Below, one piece after another: positions 28,449 to 37,332 of a DNA stretch of 37,332 nucleotides. The notes under the pieces are model-generated. The model ran no database searches and was not told where the DNA came from. It saw nothing but the letters and a program-made list of their open reading frames with translations. The first letter of the stretch is position 1; every line of letters begins with the position of its first letter. Position numbers and translations under genes: made by a program. The stretch is from Entamoeba invadens IP1 (Eukaryota > Evosea > Mastigamoebida > Endamoebidae): NCBI RefSeq assembly GCF_000330505.1, contig NW_004443648.1, positions 7,767-45,098 of the forward strand. The letters are read 5' to 3'.

Positions 28449-30278
28449 TTACAAGTACTTCTTCCCGATCAACTCGAGTTGCATTGCACGTGTTTTTCTT
28501 GCATTTGACAAAAAAGCTGTGCTGTGCATCATCATCCGCTCTGCATTGATCACTATGTTTAAGTCTCAAACTTTTCTATGTACCATAACCAATTTCAACA
28601 AGAACAAACATTTCTTCAAGAAGAACTCTTGAAATAACTTTCCACTTTTCATGAAAGAGCTTTGAATGTATGGAGGGAATGGGTGGTTGCTTGGCGTAGT
28701 TGTCGCATTGACGGTGTATCCCTCACACATAGCACCATCACAAAAATCTTTCTTGGGCTGTACAACAATAAACGCATTTGTATAGTGTGAAGTGAGAGAC
28801 CTTGGATCAAATGGAGTCACACGGTCTCGATCCAAAAATGCAATGACAACAACATCATTACCTATGTGTCGCTTTCTCTCCAATTTTTGTGTCTCATCCG
28901 GCTGATTTGGGAGGAGTGGGCACGTGTGGAACATTAAACTGTATTTGTCCACTTGCTTGAAGTAACTGTACTTCCCGGTGCACCCATGCTTCGTGTCAAG
29001 GCCTGCTGCAAATTTAGACCACCCCTTCAGTTCAATCTTCTCTGCAATTAAATCCATGAAGTCCCAGAAGTCCTTTGAACAGTCACTTTCGTCGTTCGCA
29101 AAATATTCATTCTCTGTGTTCTGCCCCTCTTTGATGTATATCACTCCAATCCGATATGTCGACACCATCGTCATGTCTTCGTTTCTGTCTATTTCGTTTT
29201 CTATCTTTGCAGATGTCTTTTTGTCAAAGCACTTCACCTTTGGTCGCTTCTTCTCAACTTTAGGAAATGCAGGCAAATACTTAGCTGGGTCGACCCCCAT
29301 TGGCACAACACATCTCACGCTCTCCTTCCCCGTCTTTAAGATGGCTCTCTTGTTCTTTGTTGAGTTATCGACAATAAGTAGAGTGTATTTCTCCTTGTCC
29401 ATGTAGTACTTTGTCGTCTTCTTTCCTTTAAAGAACGTTTTGTAGAATGGGAAATCGAGATCAATGTCGATTGTATTATATTTGTACAAATCACCTTTTC
29501 TCTTGATTGACTTTGGGCCTACTTCAATCAGAAATCCATCCTTGTTCGCTTGCAAGTCGACTAATACCTCGCTCTGTTTAAGCTCAACCTTTGTCCATTC
29601 GTCCATTGGTAGTACAATTGATGACCATGGGTCGGTCTTCATTTGCGAATTAAATAAATCGTCGACACACAACCCAAAGAGTTGTTCTTGGGAGTATATT
29701 CTGTCCATAGAAAGGTATTTTGTGTTGGGATTTCCTGGGATGACAGGTTGGACAGAGAGTTGGTAAATATCTGAAAACTCGCCAATGTTGTCAACTGAGT
29801 TTCTCTTAAGGCGCTTCCCATTCGATGTCTTTGAGACATTTCGTGGAGATATATCACCAAGAACCGTTGTCTGAATTTTTTCTGGCTTGAGTTCTTGCTT
29901 TGAAAATCCATTTGAAAGGACTGGAGAGTTACTTAATGATGAACCCTTGCTTTCTGGAAATGAAAACTTTGGTGAGTAGCTCAAACGTGCCTTCGGGAGA
30001 TGTGGTGGTGTCTTAATAAAAACAGGAGACAGTGGTGATACAGAGGATGTGTTTTTTACAGTTGTGTCAACCGTATTATAGTTGACTTTCTTTTGAATTG
30101 AAAGGGATGGTTGTGTCGACGAACTTTCAAAAACAGGATCAATCTTCACTGTATTGACGTCCTCAAGACCGGTGTTCAGTAAGTCGTCTAAGTCTAACTC
30201 GGCCATTTGATTAGAAGGCTTTTCTAATTCTCCAGTTCCAAGTTGATTCAGTTTACAATTTTCCTTGTTTGATATCAT
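28449..30278 (-). CDS. RapGAP-domain protein, two exons
   Basis: Rap/Ran-GAP domain proteins activate GTP hydrolysis by Rap, Ras or Rheb GTPases using an asparagine thumb. The domain occupies roughly the last 220 residues. It shows GVIYIKEGQNTENEYF, GLDTKHGCTGKYS, LMFHTCPLLPN, the catalytic ERKRHIGNDVVVIAF (its Asn equals Asn290 of Rap1GAP) and HYTNAFIVVQP. Unspliced, the frame ends in an unrelated tail. Removing a 57-nt intron (28553-28609, GTTTGT...TAG) joins FFLKK to LINAERMMMHS, restoring the conserved FLLxKLINAE end. Total length is 590 residues. The N-terminal 250 residues are Ser/Pro-rich and probably disordered. Its substrate is unknown; the Ras-like and Rab genes nearby are not evidence of pairing. 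The start is ATG 30278. Confidence 0.92.
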
Positions 30279-31117
30279 GCAATTATTTCCCGTTCTTTTA
30301 AATTAAAAACCCGACCAAAAAATCCTTTTTTGTATTTTTAAATTTTTTATCAACCCAACTTTTACTCCCTTTTTCCTATCTTTGTTTTTATGTATTTAAA
30401 AAGAAAGTTAATTTGTTGATTATTGTTTGTTGTAAATTTATATGAAAAATATTATTATCGACTATTATTATAGTTTTTATGATAATAAACACCTTATACA
30501 TTTTTCAAACTTCGTTCTTTCAGTTTCTGATTCTTGGTTTTGAACAACTTAAATCTAACTCGGTATTTCTTTTAGATCAAAAAATTGAATTATTAATAAA
30601 TTTTGTTTTTTTTAATATTAAATACTATTAATTAATTAAGAATATAGTTTTTTTTAACATTCAAAAAAATTGTCAATCCAATTAATATAAATTAACCCAA
30701 ATAATTTTCCTGAAATTGTCCATATTTTATTGCTGGTGGTGTATTAAAGTTATAAATACTGACAATTTCTTTCTTGATATAGAGAGTCATTAACCACCTT
30801 TAATTTCGGGCATTATTTGTAACTTAAATAAATAGAATTTGTAAATTATTGATCAAACCAAAATATTAATAAATCTTGAAAATTATTAGATATAGTATAT
30901 ATACTATATTATACTATTTCTATTTTTGTATCAGTAGCTCTATAATTAAATATATTTCAAGAAACTCCAACAATTTATGTCAGCCAGCTTTTACGTGAAA
31001 AAACGGGTAAAATTGGGGGCAACTATTAAGTTATAAAGAACTAGAGAATAAACCATTTTTCATTCCAAACAAAAAAGTGAACAAAAAAAACACAAAAAAA
31101 ATAAGATACAAACCTTG
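30279..31117. other. Divergent intergenic region of RapGAP and PUF genes
   Basis: This 839-bp AT-rich spacer should hold promoters for both flanking genes. A perfect 20-nt palindrome, ATATAGTATATATACTATAT, is at 30890-30909. No ORF or RNA gene is seen. TTATAAAGAACT at 31030 is about 85 nt before the PUF start and could be a distant TATA/GAAC pair. Confidence 0.4.
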
Positions 31118-32401
31118 ATGAGGGTCGCAACTCGCTCCGCAGTTTTGCTATTAGCTGATGAGGAGAAAATGAGCCCAAAAGATGTCGAAATGTTTTCGTA
31201 CCAAGTTGAGACATCCATTGAGGCTTACATGGCCCGAGATGCGTCTCTACAAAAGCCATACTCATCGGACGACATCTTTCTCTTCATGAACTCAGACAAT
31301 TCAATGTTTTCGTTTTTGCACCAAAAACAACCCCCTACGCTTTCTCATCGGTCATCAGACGCTACAATTCTCATCACATCTTCGCGACTCCAGGACTTAG
31401 TCAACACACCTCCTTCTTTTCAAAAGAAAAACGTGAAAGGGAAACCTCACAACTTCCAAACCCTTTGTAAAGACCAACAAGGCTCTCGGAAAATTCAACA
31501 ATTTATCGAAGCTGCTACTGATGATGAACTTTCTCAGATATTTATTATTATCCAACCCGCTATATTAGACTTGACAATAGACCTTTTTGGAAATTATGTT
31601 GTACAGAAGTTGTTGGAGTATGGACCACCTAAACTCATCGTCGACGTGTTCAAACAAATATCAGGTAGCATTGTACGTCTATCACTCAACACGTATGGGT
31701 GCCGCGTCATCCAGAAAATGTTGGATGTCCTTCCATCCAGTTGTCTTCAAGATGTCGCAGATGAGATGAAGAGTAATGTCGTTCTGTTTATCGAAGACCA
31801 AAATGGAAACCATGTCATCCAAAAGTTTATCGACGCAATCCCAGAAATAGGGCTAGGGTTCATCATCAAAGAGATAAAAGAGAAGGTTGTTGATTTTTCA
31901 AAGCATGCATATGGGTGCAGGGTAGTTCAGCGCCTCATCGAGAAAGCCGCGTTTCTCCCAATCGCAGGAAAACTCATCGAAAATGTGTGGGACCTTTCAG
32001 TCAACCAATACGGCAACTATGTGATTCAGCACCTTGTACAACATGGTAATAATTCTCAACGTGTCGCAATTGTCAAAAACATCAAAGGAAAGTTGTATGA
32101 ATATGCGATGAAGAAATACTCCAGCAACGTCGTTGAAAAGTGTTTGAGGTGTTGTGAAGAAAAGGAACAAAACGTATTTGTCGATGAATTATTTAGAATG
32201 GAAGGTGATGGGGATAAAGTCAAAGAGATGGTTTGCGACGCCTACGCCAACTATGTTGTCCAGCGAATTGTTGAAATGATGACCGATAACCAACGAGAGA
32301 GTTTCTTTAAAAAGTTCATCTTGCCATATCTTGACGCTTTAAAGAAAAATACACATGCAAAACACTTAGTACAGCATATATCATCTGTTATATCGTTATG
32401 A
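31118..32401 (+). CDS. Pumilio/PUF RNA-binding protein
   Basis: PUF proteins bind 3' UTRs and repress or destabilise mRNAs in the cytoplasm. This 427-residue protein has a short N-terminal region and a full Pumilio homology domain from about residue 110. Eight repeats can be read, with the base-contacting residues in order: SRKIQ, NYVVQ, CRVIQ, NHVIQ, CRVVQ, NYVIQ, SNVVE and NYVVQ. These are the classical Pumilio residues, so by the published PUF code the expected target is UGUA followed by a U- or N-containing AUA (UGUANAUA). The final helix (KKNTHAKHLVQHI) caps the domain. ATG 31118 is the first in frame. No intron is needed. Confidence 0.95.
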   Translation: MRVATRSAVLLLADEEKMSPKDVEMFSYQVETSIEAYMARDASLQKPYSSDDIFLFMNSDNSMFSFLHQKQPPTLSHRSSDATILITSSRLQDLVNTPPSFQKKNVKGKPHNFQTLCKDQQGSRKIQQFIEAATDDELSQIFIIIQPAILDLTIDLFGNYVVQKLLEYGPPKLIVDVFKQISGSIVRLSLNTYGCRVIQKMLDVLPSSCLQDVADEMKSNVVLFIEDQNGNHVIQKFIDAIPEIGLGFIIKEIKEKVVDFSKHAYGCRVVQRLIEKAAFLPIAGKLIENVWDLSVNQYGNYVIQHLVQHGNNSQRVAIVKNIKGKLYEYAMKKYSSNVVEKCLRCCEEKEQNVFVDELFRMEGDGDKVKEMVCDAYANYVVQRIVEMMTDNQRESFFKKFILPYLDALKKNTHAKHLVQHISSVISL

Positions 32402-32853
32402 ATAGTTTTTAACCACTTTACTTGGTTGTTTTGGTTTTAAAACGTCGACGTTGATTGTATATTGTCGCAAACTCTATATAACAATAGATATATATAGGTT
32501 GACAAAAGAACCATTTAATCCATTTTAATAATAATATTTACTAGAGATAATAGTTCCACTAACGTATTTGTCTTCCTGTCATTAAACAAACTTCTTTATA
32601 AATTTTTTTAATCAATAATAATTCTGTTGTTTAAATAAATAGAATACAACTAAAAAGATTTGAATACTTACAAACAAAAGACTTCAATTTTTAAATCAAA
32701 CATTCCAAAAAAGAAATGATATTTACCATTACAAAAGCGATAGAAAGAAAACATATTTGGGCAAAGAGAGAGTAAATAAAAATAAAGTATTCACAATATT
32801 CCAGAAATTATCCATTCGACACGAACTAAAAAGAAGAACTTAGAATTTTGATA
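32402..32853. other. Intergenic spacer with no gene
   Basis: AT-rich spacer. A TGTATATT at 32455 in the probable PUF 3' UTR is one base off a PUF site, which could hint at autoregulation but is weak. GAACTAAAAAGAAGAACTTAG just before the next gene contains two GAAC-type motifs as in Entamoeba promoters. Confidence 0.35.
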
Positions 32854-33939
32854 ATGGGACAATTACCAAACAGTTACGACGATGCAAAAGGCCCAGTCGA
32901 GAGTTTTTTTTATGTTTTTTACTTTGGTGCAGTTTCGTTTTTTATGTCGAGTCGGTTTACGTGTCAACGGAATGCAACAGAACATTCGATACTGTTAGCT
33001 CTCTTCTTAATAAAATCCTTTTGTTTGTCGATCCACACACTTTTCTCAATAACGTATAGCGTTTTCAACCGATGGTATTACACTCACTTATGACCATGAA
33101 GGTTGTGGTGGGTTTTTCTTTAGTCGTCTTGGGTATTATATCAGTTTTGCGTTGGTTAGTTATACGTACTATTACTGGTGTAAAATGTTTTGCGAAAACG
33201 AGATCAAAGTAGTCAATACTTTTCGGGTCAAAATAGTATTAGCAGTTGCAAATGTAGTTACAGCCCTAACTATATTGGCAGCCTTTTTTCTTTATTACAT
33301 TCTTTCTAACAAAGAATGTCACGACAATGGGACATTCGCCGTTACCGTCAATACTTGGGTTATTATCTCGGAAAATTCGCTTCTAGCGATATTCTGTATA
33401 TTTTTCTGTATCTACCTTTTCGTATCATACCAACACGTAGTGAACCACTTTGTTTCTCTCCAATCGAAACAGTCGTTCACTGTTGTTATTATCTGTTCTA
33501 TTTTTTTAACTTTAGAAATGTGTATTCGTGGCGCTTTCCATCTATACAAACCAATCACTGGAAACTACATGAACAACATTTTATTCATCTCGGGAACGCA
33601 CTTTATCCCTGATACCATCGAAGCAATTGTCATTCGTTTGTTCTCTTTCTTATTAACAATTAAAACACACAAACATGACACGCAGTTATTATATGGTCTT
33701 TAGACTCTATATCAGAAGCGGTGAGTCGCCATGATGAGAAGTACCTTATCCAGCAATCCGAAACTATCATACTCAACACCACGTCGAGATTCTTCGACAC
33801 ACTAGCAGAAAAGAACAGAGACACATTCACTAAATTGATGGCAAACGATGAGGTTACCATCAAAGATGCTGATTACAGGAAGTCCCACCAGTTTTCAAAC
33901 TCGGCGATTATTGAAGACTCTAACCAATCTATTTTGTAA
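32854..33939 (+). CDS. Seven-helix membrane protein, TOM1/THH1-like, three exons
   Basis: About seven hydrophobic helices can be read, from SFFYVFYFGAVSFFM and SILLALFLIKSF through YYISFALVSYTYYYWC, IVLAVANVVTALTILAAFFL, LLAIFCIFFCIYLFV and FTVVIICSIFLTLEMC to the last near ILFISGTHFIPDTIEAIVI. A polar cytoplasmic tail follows. The order and the YTYYYWCKMF helix end resemble the THH1/TOM1/TOM3 GPCR-like domain; this is a judgement by eye. The second intron (33636-33703, GTTTGT...TAG) is clear. The first is ambiguous. The GTTTGT donor at 33023 with an AAG acceptor at 33101 keeps frame and gives 312 residues. GTATTA at 33075 or GTATAG at 33054 with the strong TTTAG acceptor at 33123 also keep frame. 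The start is ATG 32854. Confidence 0.72.
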
Positions 33940-34062
33940 TTTGCGTTCTATTTAAGTACTATAAATATACTAATAAGATGATAGAATGAATTATGGTATT
34001 AACTCTCTCCAAATTATCTTGAAAAACCTAAAAAGACACCATCACCACTTCAATTTTTTTCA

Positions 34063-35361
34063 TTAGAACGCGATCTTCTCCTGGAACTTCTTGGCATTCA
34101 ACTTCTTGAAAGCTCTGAGTTTGTTCAAAGTGACTTGTCTCTTTGCAGACAAAGTGCAAGTCTTCTTGATCAAGTTCTTTGGTACAACCTTCTTGACCTT
34201 CTTTCCATCCTTATCAATTTGGTTCTTAGCATAGATGACTTCGTTGATCTTCTTGAGTGCCTCTTCCTTGGCAGCCTTGACTTTCTCGTAAGTTTCCTTT
34301 CCTTTAGCAACCTTGAATTGGTGTGCCTTCTTCAAACCCTGAATTCTCATGGAAGCAATTTTGCAGTATGGGTTCAACTTGACCATAGCAGCCCAGTTCT
34401 TCAATGGGTTTCTTCTCTTCAAAGCAACAAGTTGTTCTGGTTTGGCTCTCAAGATCTTGGCCTTCTCAGCAGCACCAATAACTCTCTTCATATCTGGGAC
34501 AGCGGCTTGTGCCTTTGGTACTCTGAATCCCTTCTTTCCTTGTGCCATAGCTTTCTGTGTACCGAAGATGTAGTTGAGTCTCTTGAATGCGCTCTCAGTC
34601 CAGATGATGAATCTTCCCATATGTCCACCTGGGGCAAGGTTCAAAACAGAGAGGTTGTCAACGTTGCATGAGTCGACGCCTGGGATGTTTCTGAAGGCTC
34701 TGATAGCTTGGGCTTCGTCGTTATGATAGACAACAAGTGGACCCTTTCTGACCTTGTGGAGTCTTCCTCTCATCTTTCCTTGACCAGCTCTTGATGTGGC
34801 TGATGCAATGACTTTCAAGACATCTGGATAAGCTCCGATCTTCTTCAACATGTAAACGGCTTGTTTGGTTCTTTTGATGACAGAAATGCTCTTTGAGTTC
34901 AAAACAAGTGGAATTTGAGAGACACCAGCAATGTGGTGACCTCTGGCAGTGACCATAGCTGGGATAGCAGACGCGGCAATGCATGAAGCAACAGCGTATC
35001 TTCTAATTTGTTTTGGGGTCTTCTTTTGCCACTTTCTGTAGACTTTGAGTGGGGAGTACATGTGACCCTTTCTGCACATGTTACCAAAAGCACCTTGTCC
35101 ATTACGGCCAGATCCAGAACCACTAATTCTTGGAATTCTAGCAACGGCTCTCCCAGTTCCCCATGAGATGGCGGAATGTTGTTTACCGGCTTCAGTGCTG
35201 ACTGCCTCGGGGTGGCGGGCATTTTTGTTTTGGTTTGTGAAGACGAATTGAACAATGTCGTTTCTGACTGGAGCAAGGAACACGGCTGGAATTCTGCATG
35301 GCGTCTTCTCAGCTTCACCTGTAATACCGTCGTAAATGGTGACTAATGGTCTAGAACTCAT
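34063..35361 (-). CDS. RPL4: 60S ribosomal protein uL4 (RPL4)
   Basis: This is eukaryotic large-subunit protein L4/uL4, which lines the peptide exit tunnel. The 432 residues are close to the human length of 427. Family landmarks are the N-terminal [28 protein letters not shown], the exit-tunnel loop [57 protein letters not shown] and a Lys-rich C-terminal extension. Codon use is strongly biased and GC-richer than its neighbours, as expected for a very highly expressed gene. No intron is seen. It converges on the seven-helix gene with 123 bp between stops. The upstream sequence has no clear TATA; it has a palindromic CCTAGG 40-50 nt before the start. Confidence 0.97.
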   Translation of the reverse strand: MSSRPLVTIYDGITGEAEKTPCRIPAVFLAPVRNDIVQFVFTNQNKNARHPEAVSTEAGKQHSAISWGTGRAVARIPRISGSGSGRNGQGAFGNMCRKGHMYSPLKVYRKWQKKTPKQIRRYAVASCIAASAIPAMVTARGHHIAGVSQIPLVLNSKSISVIKRTKQAVYMLKKIGAYPDVLKVIASATSRAGQGKMRGRLHKVRKGPLVVYHNDEAQAIRAFRNIPGVDSCNVDNLSVLNLAPGGHMGRFIIWTESAFKRLNYIFGTQKAMAQGKKGFRVPKAQAAVPDMKRVIGAAEKAKILRAKPEQLVALKRRNPLKNWAAMVKLNPYCKIASMRIQGLKKAHQFKVAKGKETYEKVKAAKEEALKKINEVIYAKNQIDKDGKKVKKVVPKNLIKKTCTLSAKRQVTLNKLRAFKKLNAKKFQEKIAF

Positions 35362-36073
35362 TTGAAGAGGCTGTGTTTCCAGTTTTGAGTACTTTCAAAT
35401 TTTACACCTAGGGTTCCTTACTATTATTTACTATCTTTTTTACTATTCTCTATTCTCTTGCTCTTTTTCTTTTTCCCTTCTCTCGACTTATCGGAAACGT
35501 AACCCTCCCCATTAATGCCTTCTTTTATTTTTTCACATATTATTGTGCAATATTGGTGGGCTTTTGTACTATTTTATACCAACCCTTGGCGTTACAGGCT
35601 TGATGGTATTTTTAAATATATAGTAAATATATCGTTTAATATACTATTAATTATAGTTCTTAACTTCAAATGGTCACTCCTCAAAAGTATTTTTTAATTC
35701 AACTATACAATCTATTTTATATTATTTACTACTGTTTTTACTATATTTTGAATCACAATTATTTTTATAAATATAACATTTACATCATTATTTGAACTCT
35801 ATTTTATTTTCTTTAAACTGTTATAAACGACTTTAAGCTTCTTTTCGATCGACCATTATTGAAAGATGTAATAATTATGATAATCCAAATATGAAATTAT
35901 TAATTAAGATTGTATAATTAATTATTCAAAAACCTTTAGTTATAATATTGTTATTTTTTTTAACACTTTTGTTACAATAAAAAAAACTAGATGAAAGCAA
36001 CATTTTGAACACATTCGACCCAGTCCAGAAGAATTCAATTTTTAACTGAAACAACATTGAACTGAGAGATGCA
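35362..36073. other. Divergent intergenic region of RPL4 and ADH genes
   Basis: AT-rich spacer with several TTACTAT/ATAGTAA repeats (for example around 35418-35455, 35620 and 35725) that recur in other spacers of this window. No credible ORF is present. It should contain promoters for both neighbours. Confidence 0.4.
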
Positions 36074-37141
36074 ATGGAATTATACAAAGACTTATACACT
36101 ACCAAGGTTGTACAGGGAAACCTCAGCGACAACCTTTCAAAAATCCAGCTTGGAAAGAAGCCCCTTATAGTCACCACTAGTCACTCATCTGACAATTTGG
36201 GCATAATAAAAACACTCACCGACTTTTTTACAACCCAACATGTAGTCCCTGTTATTTACAGAGGGATCACTCCAAACCCTCTTTACGTCTCTTGTGAAGA
36301 GTGCGTCGATTTAATTAAAAAAGAGCACTGTGATTATGTTGTCGGCATTGGTGGAGGGTCTGCGGTTGATGCGGCGAAGTCAGTGTGCATGATGGCAAAA
36401 GGTGTTGATGTACTTACTCAAAGTGGAGTTGGACTTCCGTTAGTATGTATTCTTACACTCTCTGGAAGTGGTACCGAGGTGACTCCATACTCAATTCTTA
36501 CACTCCCGAACGGAAGCAAGAAAAGTGTGATGGGGCATTTATTCCCAACAGTTTCCATCATTGACAAAACATTCCAAGCGACTATCCCACCCCTTTACAG
36601 ATACTCTCTTATCGCCGATATCATGTCCCATTGTGTTGAGTCACTTCTCTCAGTCAAAGCAACACCACAATCGTCTGCCGCTAGTTTGGACGGGATGAAG
36701 ATGATCTACAGAGACGTATCGACTTTTGACATCACAACAATTGACACAATCAATGCCTCTATCATTGGAGGTGCTGCAATCACAGTCGCAGGAACTTCTG
36801 TGCCTCATGGTTTGGGCTATTACATGACAACCAAACACAATCTACCACATGGTTTCGCATGTGCTGTGTTTTCTGAGGCTTTTTTGCGTCTTTGTGAGAA
36901 ACAAGCAATAGTCGGCGACAGACTCAGAGATGCGTGCAAGTCGATGCACATCACCTGTTCACAACTTGAGTTATTTATGCACACTCTTGTATCAAAGTAT
37001 GGCGAAGTTGTTGTTCAAAAAGACGAACTTGAGGTGATCTGCAATGAGTTCTTTGGGACAGGGAAGGACCATCAACATCCTGTTCCTCTTGTTCGTGATG
37101 ATGTGCTTGAAATCATTAAGATGTCTGTCAAGTTGGAATAA
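36074..37141 (+). CDS. Iron-type (group III) alcohol dehydrogenase
   Basis: This 355-residue NAD(P)H-dependent oxidoreductase belongs to the iron-containing alcohol dehydrogenase family, which includes the Entamoeba ADH2 C-terminal domain and ADH3. It shows the dinucleotide-binding GIGGGSAVDAAK, LSGSGTEVTPYS, the metal-ligand pair in DIMSHCVES, and the further ligands in VPHGLGYYM and NLPHGFACAVF. All four expected metal ligands (one Asp, three His) are therefore present. It is slightly shorter than typical members (about 380), mainly at the N-terminus. It lacks the aldehyde dehydrogenase half of ADH2. A likely role is reduction of acetaldehyde or other aldehydes in fermentative NAD(P)H recycling. 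The start is the first ATG; no intron or signal peptide is present. Confidence 0.93.
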   Translation: MELYKDLYTTKVVQGNLSDNLSKIQLGKKPLIVTTSHSSDNLGIIKTLTDFFTTQHVVPVIYRGITPNPLYVSCEECVDLIKKEHCDYVVGIGGGSAVDAAKSVCMMAKGVDVLTQSGVGLPLVCILTLSGSGTEVTPYSILTLPNGSKKSVMGHLFPTVSIIDKTFQATIPPLYRYSLIADIMSHCVESLLSVKATPQSSAASLDGMKMIYRDVSTFDITTIDTINASIIGGAAITVAGTSVPHGLGYYMTTKHNLPHGFACAVFSEAFLRLCEKQAIVGDRLRDACKSMHITCSQLELFMHTLVSKYGEVVVQKDELEVICNEFFGTGKDHQHPVPLVRDDVLEIIKMSVKLE

Positions 37142-37332
37142 GACACGTCTCATTATTTTAATATTTGTTGTTGTAAAATATATAAGTAAATACTATATTA
37201 TAACTATTTTTTGATATAATAGAAAGAAAAATACAAATTATTTCAATTATAAGAGATGTATTATCATTAAAGTTAAAAATTTAGTTTTGTCAAGATAGTT
37301 ATAATTTTATAAAAATATACCAATTTTATAGT
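37142..37332. other. 3' flank of ADH gene
   Basis: AT-rich terminal stretch with nothing recognisable beyond the probable 3' UTR, which includes TGTAAAATATATA. Confidence 0.35.

Noticed and set aside
28342..28569. 75-residue minus-strand ORF as its own gene
   Set aside because: Part of this region is the spliced last exon of the RapGAP gene in a different frame, supported by LINAER.
34135..34671. 178-residue plus-strand ORF
   Set aside because: It is antisense to RPL4; the strong codon bias of RPL4 commonly leaves long open antisense frames.
1..37332. tRNA genes, rRNA, CRISPR arrays or tandem tRNA-like repeats
   Set aside because: Reading the spacers on both strands showed no T-loop GTTCRA contexts with pairing arms and no regularly spaced direct repeats.

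Overview
The window reads as a protist chromosome segment from the genus Entamoeba, most likely E. invadens or a close relative. The evidence is very AT-rich intergenic DNA, compact genes on both strands with short spacers, and short introns that almost all open with GTTTGT and close with an AG. The gene set also fits: a saposin-like (SAPLIP/amoebapore-family) secreted protein, many small-GTPase pathway genes, an iron-type alcohol dehydrogenase, and DNA transposon debris including piggyBac, which is known from E. invadens. The species is inferred from these traits, not from a database match.

Layout: 1-800 is AT-rich spacer. 801-2705 (-) is a frameshifted piggyBac transposase, followed by a MITE-like element at 2812-3017. 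Then come Mot1/BTAF1 (3388-7962, +), an atypical Ras-like GTPase (8066-8650, +), an alkyl sulfatase (9239-11119, +), and a RhoGAP gene that needs splicing (12087-13061, +). A broken ComEC-like metallo-beta-lactamase gene (13436-14639, +) converges on a three-exon SCAI homologue (14734-16713, -). A second MITE (16983-17162) opens a 2.3-kb spacer. After that: an S/T-P-rich protein (19499-19924, +), a secreted coiled-coil plus saposin-B protein (20335-23118, +), a five-exon Rab1-type GTPase (23483-24442, +), a coiled-coil protein (24527-25381, -), an SP-RING-like protein (25568-26584, +), an unknown gene (27532-28227, +), a two-exon RapGAP (28449-30278, -), a PUF RNA-binding protein (31118-32401, +), a three-exon seven-helix membrane protein (32854-33939, +), ribosomal protein uL4 (34063-35361, -) and an iron-type alcohol dehydrogenase (36074-37141, +).

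There is no operon; genes are independent and often convergent or divergent. A functional theme is small-GTPase signalling: Ras-like, Rab, RhoGAP and RapGAP genes all lie within about 22 kb. A second theme is gene-expression control (Mot1, SCAI, PUF, possible SUMO ligase).

The most useful result is that several genes that look broken in a simple ORF view are whole once GTTTGT...AG introns are removed. These are Rab (five exons, one of only 10 nt), RhoGAP (a putative 7-nt exon), SCAI, RapGAP (whose conserved LINAER tail is recovered only after splicing) and the seven-helix protein. Two loci stay broken under any consensus splicing I could find: the piggyBac transposase and the ComEC-like gene. 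The Ras-like protein keeps P-loop and guanine-specificity motifs but has lost the switch I threonine and the DxAGQ sequence, so it may not cycle normally.
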